Shown: positions 27,684 to 41,005, counted from the first letter of the stretch. The stretch is 64,000 bases of DNA from Dongia deserti (GCF_003574735.1 NZ_QORW01000012.1:62001-126000), one strand, 5' to 3'. Translations and numbers: made by a program. Notes: a model not told the origin generated them from the sequence alone.

Positions 27684-28817
27684 TTAGGTAAACAGGGCTC
27701 GTAATTTACCGATGACGTCCAGAAAAACCAAGTCATTCCAAGTCGCAAAGAGCATAAGCCCGAGCACGAAGGCGATGCCGATCCGGAATCCCCACTCTTG
27801 GATCCGCTCCCCAAGGGGTTTCCCCCGTGCCGCTTCGATTGCGTAGTAGGTCAGATGCCCGCCATCGAGCAACGGGATGGGGAAAAGATTGACGAGCCCC
27901 AGGTTGACCGAGAGCATCGCGGCGAAGGTGATCAGCTGCCAGACGCCGATCTGCGCAATCTCGCCGGACAGATAGCCGATGCGGATGACACCACCCAGCT
28001 CGTCGGCTGGCCGGACCCCTGTGATCATCTGCCAGACGCCCTTCAACATGGCGCCGCTGATCTCGAAAACACGCTTGACGCCTGCGACCACCGATTCGGC
28101 CACCCCCATATCCACGGGCTCGGCCTTGCCTGCGGCCATGATGCCCAGGCGCCCCAGACGCATCTCATTGCCCCGTGCATCCTTTTCGATGACGATGGTC
28201 GGCCGGGCCACGACCGTCTCAACGGCTCCGTCCCGATCGAACGTAACGGCGATTTCCTGGTCGAGATTGAGCTGCACGAACTCGCGGATGTCGTTGAAGT
28301 CGTCGATGGCCGTACCGTTCAACGAAAGCACCCGGTCGCCCGGCTGCAGACCGGCTTCAGCCGCAGCCGACGCCGGCTGGACGCCGCCGATGATGGGCGC
28401 AGCCACGTCCTTGCCATGGACCGCAAAGATCGTGGCGAAGACAACGGCTGCGAAGATATAGTTGGCAATCGGGCCGGCGGCGACGATCGCCATGCGCCGC
28501 CACACGCTCTTGTAGTCGAAAGCGACCTGACGGTCGGCCTCCGTCATGGCCTTGCCCGCCTCGCCCTCCAGAAGGTTGGCGCCCTGCCCGAACATCTTGA
28601 CATAGCCGCCAAGCGGTATGGCGCTGAACTTCCAGCGCGTGCCGTGCGAATCGGTCCGGCCGAACAGCTCGGGGCCGAAGCCGATGGAGAAAACCTCCAC
28701 ACGGACACCGCACCAGCGCGCGACGATGTAGTGCCCATATTCGTGGACGAACACCAGCGCGGTGAGCAGCACCAGAAACCAGAAGCCGTATTGTGGGATC
28801 GCGGCCAGAATGTCCAT
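27684..28817 (-). CDS. rseP: RIP metalloprotease RseP
   Basis: This site-2-type intramembrane zinc protease cleaves anti-sigma factors and remnant signal peptides. The 377-residue protein has the HEYGH zinc motif at 25-29 in the first membrane segment, one PDZ domain (about 125-200, where E. coli RseP has two) and the third zinc ligand region NLFPIPLLDGGHL. It lies between dxr and bamA and ends 14 bases before the bamA start. Confidence 0.95.
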   Translation of the reverse strand: MDILAAIPQYGFWFLVLLTALVFVHEYGHYIVARWCGVRVEVFSIGFGPELFGRTDSHGTRWKFSAIPLGGYVKMFGQGANLLEGEAGKAMTEADRQVAFDYKSVWRRMAIVAAGPIANYIFAAVVFATIFAVHGKDVAAPIIGGVQPASAAAEAGLQPGDRVLSLNGTAIDDFNDIREFVQLNLDQEIAVTFDRDGAVETVVARPTIVIEKDARGNEMRLGRLGIMAAGKAEPVDMGVAESVVAGVKRVFEISGAMLKGVWQMITGVRPADELGGVIRIGYLSGEIAQIGVWQLITFAAMLSVNLGLVNLFPIPLLDGGHLTYYAIEAARGKPLGERIQEWGFRIGIAFVLGLMLFATWNDLVFLDVIGKLRALFT

Positions 28818-28853
28818 TGGGCGGTGGGTCCGGAGTTCGAGGTTGTCGGAACG

Positions 28854-30059
28854 TCAGTCGGTCGTGTTCCTGCGGCGCGCCAAGACCGCATCAGTCGCGC
28901 GCCGCCTGGCCTCGGCGTCCAAAGCCAGAATTTGGTCCAGCCGCTCGATCTGGCCGTCCGGCAATTCGCCGAGCACTTGTTCGGCGATTGCTGCGATATC
29001 CGTGAAGCGGATCTTGCGAGCAAGGAAGGCCGCGACAGCAATCTCGTTGGCAGCGTTCAGCACGGAGCTCGCGCCACCGCCCGCCCGCAGCGCCTGGCGC
29101 GCAATTCTGAGCGCCGGGAAACGCACCTCGTCAGGTGCTTCGAACGTTAGCTGCTTTACCTTGCTGAAATCTAAACGATCGGCCGGCGCCGCGATGCGCT
29201 TTGGCCAGCCCAAGGCATAGGCGATCGGCGTGCGCATGTCCGGGCTGCCGAGCTGCGCTAATACCGATCCGTCGCGATAGGCGACCATGCTGTGAATGAC
29301 AGACTGCGGATGCACCAGGATGTCGATCTGCGTATCCGGCAACCCGAATAGGTGATGCGCCTCGATCAGTTCCAGGCCCTTGTTCATCATGGTGGCGGAA
29401 TCCACCGAGATCTTGGCGCCCATGCTCCAGTTCGGGTGGGCGACCGCCTGCTCGGGCGTCATCTCCGCCATCTCCGCCAATGTCTTCTGGCGAAATGGTC
29501 CACCCGACGCGGTAAGGATAATCTTCTCGACCGCCTCCGCGTTGTTCTGCTCCAGGCACTGGAAGATCGCGCTGTGTTCGGAATCGACCGGCACCATGAC
29601 GGCGTTGCAGCGCGCCACTTCGCGCATCACCACCGAACCCGCGCAGACCAATGTCTCCTTGTTGGCGAGCCCGATGACCGCTCCGCGCTTGACCGCCGCC
29701 AGCGTCGGTTCGAGCCCTGCCGCCCCGACGATCGCGGACATCACCCACTCCGCCGGGCGGGCTGCCGCCTCAATCACCGCCGCGCGGCCGCTTCCGACCT
29801 CGATGCCGGTTCCCGCCAAGGCGTCCTTTACCGCGGCGTAGTGAGCCTGGTTGCCGATCGCGACGAAGCGCGGCCGCAGGGCCTTTGCCTGCTCGATCAG
29901 CAGGACTGCATTGTCCTGCGCCGTCAGCGCCTCAACCACATAGGCCGCCGGGTCGCGGGAAATGATGTCGATAGTGTTGCGGCCCACCGATCCCGTGGAA
30001 CCGAGGATGGCGACACGACGCGGCGAAGGCGCGGGCCTGAGGGCCTCTCTCGTCACCAT
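28854..30059 (-). CDS. dxr: 1-deoxy-D-xylulose-5-phosphate reductoisomerase
   Basis: This is the second enzyme of the MEP isoprenoid pathway, and it supplies precursors for UppS encoded just upstream. The 401-residue protein has the NADPH-binding GSTGSVGRNT loop, LANKETLVCAG, the metal-binding VPVDSEHSAIFQCL region and the HPQSVIHSMV block. The ATG at 30059 overlaps the cdsA stop by 7 bases, so coupling is likely. A longer start at 30083 lies inside cdsA. Confidence 0.96.
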   Translation of the reverse strand: MVTREALRPAPSPRRVAILGSTGSVGRNTIDIISRDPAAYVVEALTAQDNAVLLIEQAKALRPRFVAIGNQAHYAAVKDALAGTGIEVGSGRAAVIEAAARPAEWVMSAIVGAAGLEPTLAAVKRGAVIGLANKETLVCAGSVVMREVARCNAVMVPVDSEHSAIFQCLEQNNAEAVEKIILTASGGPFRQKTLAEMAEMTPEQAVAHPNWSMGAKISVDSATMMNKGLELIEAHHLFGLPDTQIDILVHPQSVIHSMVAYRDGSVLAQLGSPDMRTPIAYALGWPKRIAAPADRLDFSKVKQLTFEAPDEVRFPALRIARQALRAGGGASSVLNAANEIAVAAFLARKIRFTDIAAIAEQVLGELPDGQIERLDQILALDAEARRRATDAVLARRRNTTD

Positions 30060-30946
30060 GCCAGCACGCTGCCTCCCACCCATTTGTTCATGACCACGAC
30101 CACTAGAGCCACCGCCAGCAAGCCATCGACGCGGTCCAGCACGCCGCCATGGCCAGGTATGATTTGGCTGGTGTCCTTAACGCCAAAATGCCGCTTAAAT
30201 GCCGACTCCACAAGGTCTCCAGCCTGTTCCACAACACCTAGCCCGGCGCTCATCAAAGTTAATATTAATACGTTGGTGTGATTTAGGATAAATCCCGTCA
30301 ATAATCCTACCAGGGCGGTTCCGGCCACTGCGCCGCCCAAACCAGCCCAGGTCTTGTTAGGGCTGATTCGCGGTGCGAGCTTCGGACCGCCGACGCTCCG
30401 ACCGACCAGATAGCCGCCGGTGTCGGCGGCGACCACCATGGCGATCGTCCAGAACAACATCTCTTCCCCGAACCGGGGGTCGGCTCGGATCGCCAGCAGA
30501 GCCAACGCCGGCAAGGTTACGTAAATGGTGCCGACCGAAAACCATGCTGCCCGGGACCGGTGGTGGGTCAGCGCGAGCAGGCCGGAGAGAGTCGCGCCGA
30601 CTGCAATGATCGCCCCAGCCACAAGGCCGCCTTGGCCAAACCCGGTCGCCAGTACTGCCGCCACGGCAGTGAGGATGGAAACCAGGCCGGGCGCCAGCCA
30701 AGCCTCGGCCGCGAGGCGAGCGGCGGGGGTCGGATCGGCGGGATTGCGCCGTCGCGCGCACACCCGTGCCCATTCCCAGGCCATGATCCCTACGAAGACC
30801 GCAATCAGAAGGTCGAAATAGGGATGACCGAGCAGAATCTCGACGACCACCAGCGGCAGCAACACGGCCGCCGACAGGATGCGCTTCTGAAGGTTGGTGA
30901 GGCCGCCTGTTGGTTTAGATGGTGGGCGATCAGCCGGCTGCGCCAT
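30053..30946 (-). CDS. cdsA: Phosphatidate cytidylyltransferase
   Basis: This inner-membrane enzyme makes CDP-diacylglycerol, the branch point of phospholipid synthesis. The protein has 297 residues with about eight membrane segments, and its C-terminal signature covers SAFKRHFGVKDTSQIIPGHGGVLDRVDGL. The ATG at 30946 has GGAAG upstream and overlaps the uppS 3' end by 17 bases. A start at 30976 is possible but adds only a short tail. Confidence 0.93.
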   Translation of the reverse strand: MAQPADRPPSKPTGGLTNLQKRILSAAVLLPLVVVEILLGHPYFDLLIAVFVGIMAWEWARVCARRRNPADPTPAARLAAEAWLAPGLVSILTAVAAVLATGFGQGGLVAGAIIAVGATLSGLLALTHHRSRAAWFSVGTIYVTLPALALLAIRADPRFGEEMLFWTIAMVVAADTGGYLVGRSVGGPKLAPRISPNKTWAGLGGAVAGTALVGLLTGFILNHTNVLILTLMSAGLGVVEQAGDLVESAFKRHFGVKDTSQIIPGHGGVLDRVDGLLAVALVVVVMNKWVGGSVLAW

Positions 30947-31691
30947 ATCGCCGCTTCCGGCCGCCGAACTCGGCAATGGCCGTCTTCAGATCCTCGCCTG
31001 CGAAATCCGGCCACAGCTTATCCATGAAGACATATTCGGCGTAGGCGCTCTGCCACAGCAGGAAATTGCTGATCCGCTTCTCTCCGCTGGTGCGGATCAC
31101 CAGGTCCGGATCCGGCATGTCGGCAGTGAACAGGTGGCGGTGGAACGACGCCTCGTCGATATCTTCGGGATCCAGCGAACCGGCGCGCACGGCCTTGGCC
31201 AGCTGCTGAGCCGCCCACACGATCTCTGCCCTGCCGCCATAGCTTAGCGCTACAGTCAGATTGAGGCGTGTATTGCCGGCGGTGCGTTCCTCCGCATCCT
31301 CGATCAACTGGATGATATCGGCGGAGAGGCGATCACGATCCCCGATCACGCGCAGGCGCACGCCGTTCTCGTCGATCTCGGCGATCTCCTTGCGCAGATA
31401 CAGCCGGAGCAATCCCATGAGGTCCGTGACCTCTTCCGGCGGCCGTTTCCAGTTCTCCGACGAGAAGCCAAACACCGTCAGATAATCGATGCCGAACTCG
31501 GCCGACGCGCGCACCACGCGGCGCAACGCTTCGGCGCCTTCGCGGTGCCCAACCGTGCGTGGCAGGCCGCGTGCCCTGGCCCACCGGCCATTACCATCCA
31601 TGATGATTGCGACGTGGCGTGGGATAGCGCCGCCGTCCGGCGCTTCCCCCGCAGTTCCAATCTTGACCGCCGTGGAAATCGGCTGGCTCAC
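30930..31691 (-). CDS. uppS: Undecaprenyl diphosphate synthase (polyprenyl transferase)
   Basis: This cis-prenyltransferase makes the C55 carrier lipid for peptidoglycan and other surface polymers. The 253-residue protein has IIMDGNGRWA (catalytic Asp), the FSSENWKRP region and RTSGEKRISNFLLWQSAYAE. It uses a GTG start one base after the frr stop (TGA-T-GTG). The ATG overlapping at 31693 is out of frame. A short non-conserved N-terminal tail of about 25 residues precedes the core. Confidence 0.95.
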   Translation of the reverse strand: MSQPISTAVKIGTAGEAPDGGAIPRHVAIIMDGNGRWARARGLPRTVGHREGAEALRRVVRASAEFGIDYLTVFGFSSENWKRPPEEVTDLMGLLRLYLRKEIAEIDENGVRLRVIGDRDRLSADIIQLIEDAEERTAGNTRLNLTVALSYGGRAEIVWAAQQLAKAVRAGSLDPEDIDEASFHRHLFTADMPDPDLVIRTSGEKRISNFLLWQSAYAEYVFMDKLWPDFAGEDLKTAIAEFGGRKRRYGAAG

Positions 31692-31692
31692 A

Positions 31693-32250
31693 TCAGACCT
31701 GCATAATCTCTTTTTCTTTGGTAGCGAGCGCCTCGTCGACCTTCTTCACATGCTCGTCGGTCAGCTTCTGCACCTGGTCGTGCAGGTCGCGATGCTCGTC
31801 CTCCGAAATCTTCCCGTCTTTTTCCTGCTTCTTCAGGAATTCCATGCCGTCGCGCCGGACATTGCGCACCGCGACGCGGGCCTGCTCCGCATATTTATGC
31901 GCGATCTTCGTCAGCTCCGTGCGCCGCTCCTGGCTCAGCTCCGGGATCGGCACGCGCACGAGCTGGCCGTCGCTGGCGGGATTGAGGCCGAGACCGCCAT
32001 CGCGGATCGCCTTTTCGACGGCGCCGACGAGCGATCGGTCCCACACGTTGACGGTAATCATGCGCGGCTCTGGCACGTTGACCGTGCCGACCTGGTTGAG
32101 CGGCATCGGGCTGCCATAGGCCTGGACCACGACCTGGTCGAGCAAATGCGCAGACGCGCGCCCGGTCCTGAGGCCTCCGAACTCCTTGCGCAGCGCCTCC
32201 AGCGCGCCGTCCATGCGGCGGCTGAATTCGTTCAATCTGGCGTCAGTCAT
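31693..32250 (-). CDS. frr: Ribosome recycling factor
   Basis: With EF-G it splits post-termination ribosomes. The 185-residue protein matches the family's usual length, with [14 protein letters not shown] near the N terminus, VNVWDRS in the middle, and the C-terminal helix [17 protein letters not shown]. It lies 42 bases downstream of pyrH in the conserved rpsB-tsf-pyrH-frr order. Confidence 0.97.
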   Translation of the reverse strand: MTDARLNEFSRRMDGALEALRKEFGGLRTGRASAHLLDQVVVQAYGSPMPLNQVGTVNVPEPRMITVNVWDRSLVGAVEKAIRDGGLGLNPASDGQLVRVPIPELSQERRTELTKIAHKYAEQARVAVRNVRRDGMEFLKKQEKDGKISEDEHRDLHDQVQKLTDEHVKKVDEALATKEKEIMQV

Positions 32251-32292
32251 GATGCTTCACCCTGACAATACCCCTGTTGATCTGGCTCATTC

Positions 32293-33048
32293 CTATGCGT
32301 TGACGGCGCGGGGCGGCGCGTCGGCGATGATCGTATGTTTGCCTTCGCCCAGCATCACCCGCGCGAAGTTCCCCGGCTTGTGGATAGAGAAGACGATGAC
32401 CGGAATCTTGTTCTCACGCGCCAGGGAAATTGCCGCCGCATCCATGACCTTAAGGTCGCGCGACAACACATCATGGTGCGTCATGTGCGTGAAATGCGTC
32501 GCCTCCGGATGCAGCTTCGGATCTGCGCTGTAAACACCGTCGACCTTCGTGCCCTTCAGCAGTGCTTCACAACCCATTTCGGACGCCCGCAGAGCGGCCG
32601 CGGTATCTGTGGTGAAGAACGGGTTGCCGGTGCCCGCGGCGAAGATCACCACCCGACGCTTTTCCAGATGCCGGATGGCGCGCCGGCGGATGTAGGGCTC
32701 GCAGATCGACTGCATGCTGATGGCGGATTGGACGCGGGTATCGACTCCGATCTGCTCCAGGGAGTTCTGCATGGCGAGCGCATTCATGACGGTCGCCAGC
32801 ATGCCCACGTAGTCGGCGGAGGCGCGCTGCATGCCCTGCGACGCGCCCGCCAGCCCGCGGAAGATGTTCCCGCCGCCGATGACGAGGCAGCATTCCACGC
32901 CCAGGGCGTGGACCTGCTTCACCTCTTCAGCGACTCGGTTGATGGTGGCGGGATCGAGGCCGAACTCACGCTGCCCCATCAGGGCCTCGCCGGAGATCTT
33001 CAGCAAGACCCGCTTGTAGAGCAGTTTCGTGGGTTCTTCCGTCACCAT
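32293..33048 (-). CDS. pyrH: UMP kinase
   Basis: This amino-acid-kinase-fold enzyme phosphorylates UMP to UDP. It shows [15 protein letters not shown] (nucleotide loop), [10 protein letters not shown], and the ATP-binding [19 protein letters not shown] choose the ATG at 33048 (250 residues), as GGGAGGT lies about seven bases upstream. An in-frame start at 33090 would overlap the tsf stop. Confidence 0.96.
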   Translation of the reverse strand: MVTEEPTKLLYKRVLLKISGEALMGQREFGLDPATINRVAEEVKQVHALGVECCLVIGGGNIFRGLAGASQGMQRASADYVGMLATVMNALAMQNSLEQIGVDTRVQSAISMQSICEPYIRRRAIRHLEKRRVVIFAAGTGNPFFTTDTAAALRASEMGCEALLKGTKVDGVYSADPKLHPEATHFTHMTHHDVLSRDLKVMDAAAISLARENKIPVIVFSIHKPGNFARVMLGEGKHTIIADAPPRAVNA

Positions 33049-33089
33049 CCGTCGACCTCCCGCCCCAACAACCCGATTCGCCTCAGACA

Positions 33090-33989
33090 CTATTGAGCCG
33101 CGTCAGCCTGCTCCTTGTCGATGCCCTCGCCCAGGGCGAAGCGCACGAAGCCAGTAATCTTGATCGGCGCGCCAAGTTCCTTGCCCGCCTTCTCGACCGC
33201 TTGCTTCACGCGAAGATCCTGATCGTGGACGTAGACCTGCTCGAGCAGCACCACTTCCTCATAATACTTGCGGAGGCGGCCTTCGACCATCTTGCCGATG
33301 ATCTCCGCCGGCTTGCCCGAGGTCTTGGCCTGCTCAGCCAGGACTGAACGCTCCCGCTCCAACGCGGCGGGGTCGACCGCTTCGATGGTCAGGGCCTGCG
33401 GATTGCTGGCCGCCACGTGCATCGCGACCTGCCGGCCGAATGCCGTCAGCTTGGCTTTGTCGCCGGTCGATTCGAGTCCGACTAGCACGCCGATCTTGCC
33501 CAGACCCGGAACCACGGCATTATGCATGTAAGCGGCCACCGCACCGTTGCTGACGCCGAGCTTCGCCGTCCGGCGCAGCTGCATGTTCTCGCCGATAGTC
33601 GCCACCAATTGCGTCAGTTTTTCGGCGACGGTCAGGCTCTCGCCGGACAGCTGCATGGCTTTCAGCGCCTCGACATCCGAAGTCTTCAGGGCCAGCTTGG
33701 CCACGGCTGCCACAAAGCCCTGGAACTGCTCGTTACGGGCAACGAAATCGGTCTCGCAATTGACCTCGACTAGGGCGCCTTCATTGCCATCGGCCACAAT
33801 GCCGACCAAGCCGTCCGCCGCCACGCGGCCAGCTTTCTTGGCCGCCGCTGCCAAGCCCTTCTTGCGCAACCAATCCACCGATTGCTCCAAGTCGCCGTTG
33901 TTCTCAACCAGCGCCTTCTTGCAGTCCATCATTCCGGCACCGGAGATCTCGCGCAGCTCCTTGACCAGCGCCGCAGTAATCTCGGCCAT
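33090..33989 (-). CDS. tsf: Elongation factor Ts
   Basis: This is the nucleotide-exchange factor of EF-Tu. The 299-residue protein has the N-terminal UBA-like domain ([25 protein letters not shown]), the [10 protein letters not shown] core motif and the dimerisation domain. AAGGACAAGGAC precedes the ATG. It is separated from rpsB by about 129 bases containing a TTGGGTT-C-AACCCAA palindrome (34093-34107) that might attenuate read-through. Confidence 0.97.
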   Translation of the reverse strand: MAEITAALVKELREISGAGMMDCKKALVENNGDLEQSVDWLRKKGLAAAAKKAGRVAADGLVGIVADGNEGALVEVNCETDFVARNEQFQGFVAAVAKLALKTSDVEALKAMQLSGESLTVAEKLTQLVATIGENMQLRRTAKLGVSNGAVAAYMHNAVVPGLGKIGVLVGLESTGDKAKLTAFGRQVAMHVAASNPQALTIEAVDPAALERERSVLAEQAKTSGKPAEIIGKMVEGRLRKYYEEVVLLEQVYVHDQDLRVKQAVEKAGKELGAPIKITGFVRFALGEGIDKEQADAAQ

Positions 33990-34118
33990 GTCCTTGTCCT
34001 TTCAGCTCTTTTATCTCAGTCGTTCAATCTCAGAGATCATGCCCTGAGGCCATATGTGCCAATGGGGCACTGTGCGTTGCCGCCCAGCACCCCATTGGGT
34101 TGAACCCAACAGCGCGCG

Positions 34119-34910
34119 TCAGGCGTTCGCCGCCTGGGCCGCTTCCTCCTCGCCAGCCGGGGTCGGCAGGGTCTCTCCAGGCAGTTCCTCTGCCTCGCCG
34201 ATGTCCTTGCCGCGGGAGATCGCCTCCTGCTGCAGGCCGTCGAGAACGGCGCCCGCGAACAGATCGCAATACATCGCGATCGCGCGGGTGGCGTCGTCAT
34301 TGCCCGGGATCGGGTAGGTGACGTTGGTCGGATCGGAGTTGCTGTCGCACACCGCCACGACTGGGATGTTCAGCACGTTGGCTTCCTGGATCGCGATCTG
34401 CTCCTTGAGCGTATCGATCACCACCAGGATGTCGGGCTGACCGCCCATATCCTTGATGCCGCCCAGCGCCCGCTCGAGCTTGTCGCGGTCGCGTGTCAGC
34501 ATCAGGAGCTCTTTCTTGGTCAGTCCCTGGGTGTGGCTCTCCAGGCGGTCCTCCATCTCGCGCAGGCGCTTGATCGACTGGGAGATGGTCTTCCAGTTGG
34601 TCAGCATGCCGCCCAGCCAGCGGTGATTGACGTAATACTGACCGCAGCGCTTCGCCGCCTCGGCGATCTTGTCGGAGGCCGCCCGCTTGGTGCCGACGAA
34701 CAACACGCGACCGCCTGAGGCCGCCACGTCGCGGACCGCCTTCACGGCCTGGTCGAGCATCGGAACCGTCTGTTCCAGATCGATGATGTGAATGCCATTG
34801 CGCACGCCGAAGAGGAACGGAGCCATCTTCGGATTCCAGCGGCGGGTATGGTGGCCAAAGTGCACGCCAGCTTCGAGGAGCTGGCGCATGGAGAAATGCG
34901 GCATCGCCAT
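34119..34910 (-). CDS. rpsB: 30S ribosomal protein S2
   Basis: The 263-residue S2 has the family blocks [53 protein letters not shown] and [13 protein letters not shown]. The acidic, alanine-rich C-terminal tail is normal for alphaproteobacteria. The ATG at 34910 is preceded by AAAAGGA at eight-base spacing. The open frame continues much further upstream through the leader, but that part is not conserved. Confidence 0.96.
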   Translation of the reverse strand: MAMPHFSMRQLLEAGVHFGHHTRRWNPKMAPFLFGVRNGIHIIDLEQTVPMLDQAVKAVRDVAASGGRVLFVGTKRAASDKIAEAAKRCGQYYVNHRWLGGMLTNWKTISQSIKRLREMEDRLESHTQGLTKKELLMLTRDRDKLERALGGIKDMGGQPDILVVIDTLKEQIAIQEANVLNIPVVAVCDSNSDPTNVTYPIPGNDDATRAIAMYCDLFAGAVLDGLQQEAISRGKDIGEAEELPGETLPTPAGEEEAAQAANA

Positions 34911-35047
34911 TGAGAACGTCCTTTTCCGGTTAAGCCTCTGCGGGTAAGTGACCGGCCCCTGATCTGCTGACCTGGCCGGCACCGGAGCGAACCGGCGGGA
35001 TTTCTCCCCGCCAGCGCGCGAACCCGCATGGGGTTTCAAGCGCGGGT

Positions 35048-35076
35048 TAAGTAGCGGCTTAGGTGCTGATTTGCAA
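35048..35076 (-). promoter_or_regulatory. Candidate rpsB promoter
   Basis: On the minus strand TTGCAA (35071-35076) and TACTTA (35048-35053) are separated by 17 bases, matching sigma70-type boxes at 4 of 6 positions each. The predicted leader to the rpsB ATG is about 130 bases and GC-rich, which would leave room for S2 autoregulation. Confidence 0.35.
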
Positions 35077-35164
35077 GGCCAAAAGCGAGTTTCTACTGCT
35101 TCGCGTGTCACCCGCGATATGAAGAAAATATCATAAATTCATATGCTTGGTGCGCATTGTAAAG

Positions 35165-38608
<3,444 letters not shown>

Positions 38609-38636
38609 TCTGGTCGTTGATCGATGCCCAGTTTAA

Positions 38637-38651
38637 CGACTCGCCGAGTCG
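38637..38651. repeat. Perfect palindrome upstream of dnaE
   Basis: CGACTCG-C-CGAGTCG has 7-bp arms, with its near end 29 bases from the dnaE start. It could be an operator or a leader hairpin. The owner is unknown. Confidence 0.5.
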
Positions 38652-38668
38652 AATCTTAAGGAAAAAAG

Positions 38669-38705
38669 GGCGCCCACCGCGTCAGGGGTAAGAACGATGG
38701 GCGCC
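38669..38705 (-). terminator. Rho-independent terminator 2 between phoX and dnaE
   Basis: Read leftwards, GGCGCCCA (38698-38705) pairs with TGGGCGCC (38669-38676) around a 21-base loop and is followed by CTTTTTTCC. It would stop leftward transcription before dnaE. Confidence 0.6.
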
Positions 38706-38803
38706 GTCAAGGGGGAGAGGCTTACCTCGTCAGGCACACTGACGGACGCTGAAGGCCATTGCATGGCGGCAATGTGAAAATCCGGTGACGTGAAGGAAGA
38801 AAA

Positions 38804-38827
38804 GCCCCTCTTCCGAAGAAGAGGGGC
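38804..38827 (-). terminator. Rho-independent terminator of phoX
   Basis: Read leftwards, a perfect 10-bp stem GCCCCTCTTC/GAAGAGGGGC has a TTCG tetraloop and is followed by TTTTCTTCC. It starts about 60 bases beyond the phoX stop. Confidence 0.85.
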
Positions 38828-38889
38828 GAGGACAGGACAGGGGGAGCGTCCGCGCCGATCGCCGGCGCGGAGCTCCTCGGGGAACGAAA

Positions 38890-40854
38890 TCAGCTGCCGA
38901 TTTCGCCGCCGCCCTTTTTCACGATGGCGAGGACGGACGGCCGCGGCGGCACACCGTCCGCGAAGTCCGGCCAGCGCGTGGTGGGTTTGTCGAAGTTCGA
39001 CTCGTCCTCTTCGGCCGGGTGCTGGACCGCCACGAACAAGGTTTGTCCGTCGGGTGTGAAGACCGGGCCGCACAATTCCGCGCCGCGCGGGCAACCGAGG
39101 AAGTGCTTGGTGATGGCCCGGCCGGCACCATCCAAATCAGCCGCCCAGACACCATCATGAATGCCGAAATCGGGGAAGCCGTCGGTGGCGATCCAGATAC
39201 GCCCTTTCGGATCGAAGGCGACATTGTCCGGACACGCGAACCAGCCACTCTCGCTAACCTCGCCGCCATACTTGGCACCCTGAGCCGCGTCCTTTGGATT
39301 GCCCGCCTGGATGAAGATGTTCCACGCGAACTTGGCGGCGGCATGGTCTAGCTTGCCGTCTTTGGTGGGCGGCGTCAGCTCGACGATATGGCCCCACTTG
39401 TTATCGGCCCGCGCGTTCACCGCATCGACCTGCTCCGGCTTGCGCTTGTCGTTCTTGGTAAGGACGAGATAGACCTTGCCAGTCTTCGGATCGGCTTCGA
39501 TGTCTTCTGGGCGATCCATCTTGGTGGCGCCGAGCAGGTCGGCGGCCCGACGCGCTTCAATCAAGACATCGGCCTGCGACTTGAAGCCGTTGGCCTCGGT
39601 CAGCTCGCCCTGCCCATGCACCAGCGGCAGCCAGTCCACGTTGCCGTCATCGGAGAACTTCGCGACGTGCAGCACTCCGTCGTCGAGCAGCGCGGAATTT
39701 GCGACGCCCGCGGCGGGATCGAAGGTGCCGTTGCTGACGTACTTGTAGACATACTCGAAGCGTTCGTCGTCACCGGTATAGGCGACCACACGTCCATCCG
39801 CACCGACGACAGCTTGGGCCCCTTCATGCTTGAACCGGCCCAGCGCTGTGCGCTTCACGGGCGCCTGGTCGGGCTCGTATGGGTTGACCTCGACGATCCA
39901 ACCGAAGCGGTTCGGTTCATTCGGCTCCTTCGTCACGTCGAAGCGATCGACGAACTTGCCCCAGGGATAGCTCGGCTCTGCCTTGATGCCGTAGCGCTTG
40001 TGGTTGGTGGCCTCGGCTGTGCCCGCTGGATCCCCGCCGAAGTACTGATGGAAGTTCTCTTCCCCGGTCAGGATGGTGCCCCAGGGGGTCCAACCGCCGG
40101 CGCAGTTGTTGATCATGCCCAGCACCTTCCTGCCGGTCGGGTCGGCCGAGGTCTTCATCCGGTCGTGGCCGGCGGCGGGCCCGCCGATCTCCATCTCGGT
40201 GTTCAGAGTGATGCGGCGGTTGTATTTGCTACCGTCGACCACCTTCCAGGCGCCAGCTTCCTTCTTCACCTCCACCACTGTGCCGCCGTGCGCCTCGAGT
40301 TCGACCGCGGTACTGTCGGCAGTTGTTCCTTCGAAAGCCGCCTTGTCGTCCGCGAAGCCGGGGAACATCAGATGCGGGATGGTGTATTCATGGTTTATGA
40401 ACAGCAGGCCGTTTTCGCTGTTGTCGGATCCGGCCGGCAGCGGCATGTAGCCGATGAAGTCGCAGTTGTAGCCGAACTGCTTCGCTTGCGCTTCGGCGGT
40501 CAGCTTGCCCGGCGTGAACTCCGGAGCATCAGCCAGTACCTTGTCGCCCCAACGCAGCAGGATCTGCGCTTCGTAACCGTCGGCGACATGAAACTCGGCA
40601 TCATAGGCGTGCGGGATCTCGCTGAACTTCAGGGTCGACTCACCGGCCGCCGCGTGCGCCTTCTGCAGCGGCGCGAGTGCCGTGCCGACCGCCGTCAGGG
40701 CACTGGTGGCAAGCAGACCTTTCAGCGCAGCACGGCGGCTGAAGCGGATCTCGGCGATGTCCTGGAATGTGGCGCCCGGACTCGGGTTGCTCGGGTTCAG
40801 ATCATCCTCATCCTTGAGGACGCGCGGGATGCGATAGTGGCGATCTTCGGTCAT
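38890..40854 (-). CDS. phoX: PhoX-family alkaline phosphatase (DUF839), Tat-exported
   Basis: This 654-residue periplasmic phosphatase of the PhoX/DUF839 family in other bacteria uses Ca and Fe to release phosphate from organic esters. A twin-arginine signal (SRRAALKGLLATSALTAVG) lies near residues 39-57 after a 35-residue hydrophilic leader, and AHA-A is the likely cleavage site. Conserved segments include FINHEYTIPHLMFPG, NNCAGGWTPWGTILTGEENFHQYF, MDRPEDIEADPKTGKVYL and CPDNVAFDPKGRIWIATDG. The ATG at 40854 has GGGAGAG upstream. A Pho box at 40952-40969 points to PhoB control under phosphate limitation. Confidence 0.92.
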   Translation of the reverse strand: MTEDRHYRIPRVLKDEDDLNPSNPSPGATFQDIAEIRFSRRAALKGLLATSALTAVGTALAPLQKAHAAAGESTLKFSEIPHAYDAEFHVADGYEAQILLRWGDKVLADAPEFTPGKLTAEAQAKQFGYNCDFIGYMPLPAGSDNSENGLLFINHEYTIPHLMFPGFADDKAAFEGTTADSTAVELEAHGGTVVEVKKEAGAWKVVDGSKYNRRITLNTEMEIGGPAAGHDRMKTSADPTGRKVLGMINNCAGGWTPWGTILTGEENFHQYFGGDPAGTAEATNHKRYGIKAEPSYPWGKFVDRFDVTKEPNEPNRFGWIVEVNPYEPDQAPVKRTALGRFKHEGAQAVVGADGRVVAYTGDDERFEYVYKYVSNGTFDPAAGVANSALLDDGVLHVAKFSDDGNVDWLPLVHGQGELTEANGFKSQADVLIEARRAADLLGATKMDRPEDIEADPKTGKVYLVLTKNDKRKPEQVDAVNARADNKWGHIVELTPPTKDGKLDHAAAKFAWNIFIQAGNPKDAAQGAKYGGEVSESGWFACPDNVAFDPKGRIWIATDGFPDFGIHDGVWAADLDGAGRAITKHFLGCPRGAELCGPVFTPDGQTLFVAVQHPAEEDESNFDKPTTRWPDFADGVPPRPSVLAIVKKGGGEIGS

Positions 40855-40951
40855 TTTGGCTCTCCCAGGGAAATGGCCAGCGCTGACGATTCTGCTGTCA
40901 ATGTGGCCTTCGCTAGTTAATGAGCCTGCATGACTCTCGTATTGTTCGTAG

Positions 40952-40969
40952 ATGACAGATTTGTGACAA
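40952..40969 (-). promoter_or_regulatory. Pho box (PhoB binding site) upstream of phoX
   Basis: The minus strand reads TTGTCAC-AAAT-CTGTCAT, two 7-base direct repeats with a 4-base spacer. This nearly matches the proteobacterial Pho box (CTGTCAT-N4-CTGTCAT). It lies about 100 bases before the phoX ATG, with a CAATAC -10-like box about 10 bases downstream. Confidence 0.8.
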
Positions 40970-41005
40970 ACGCCGTACCGAGACGATGACGATCCACAGC
41001 CATCG

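Noticed and set aside
34093-34107. Terminator between rpsB and tsf
   Set aside because: TTGGGTT-C-AACCCAA is a perfect palindrome but has too small a loop and no T-run; at most a pause or attenuation element.
38633-39094. Minus-strand frame across the end of phoX and its terminators
   Set aside because: Overlaps the phoX coding end in another frame and runs through two terminator hairpins.
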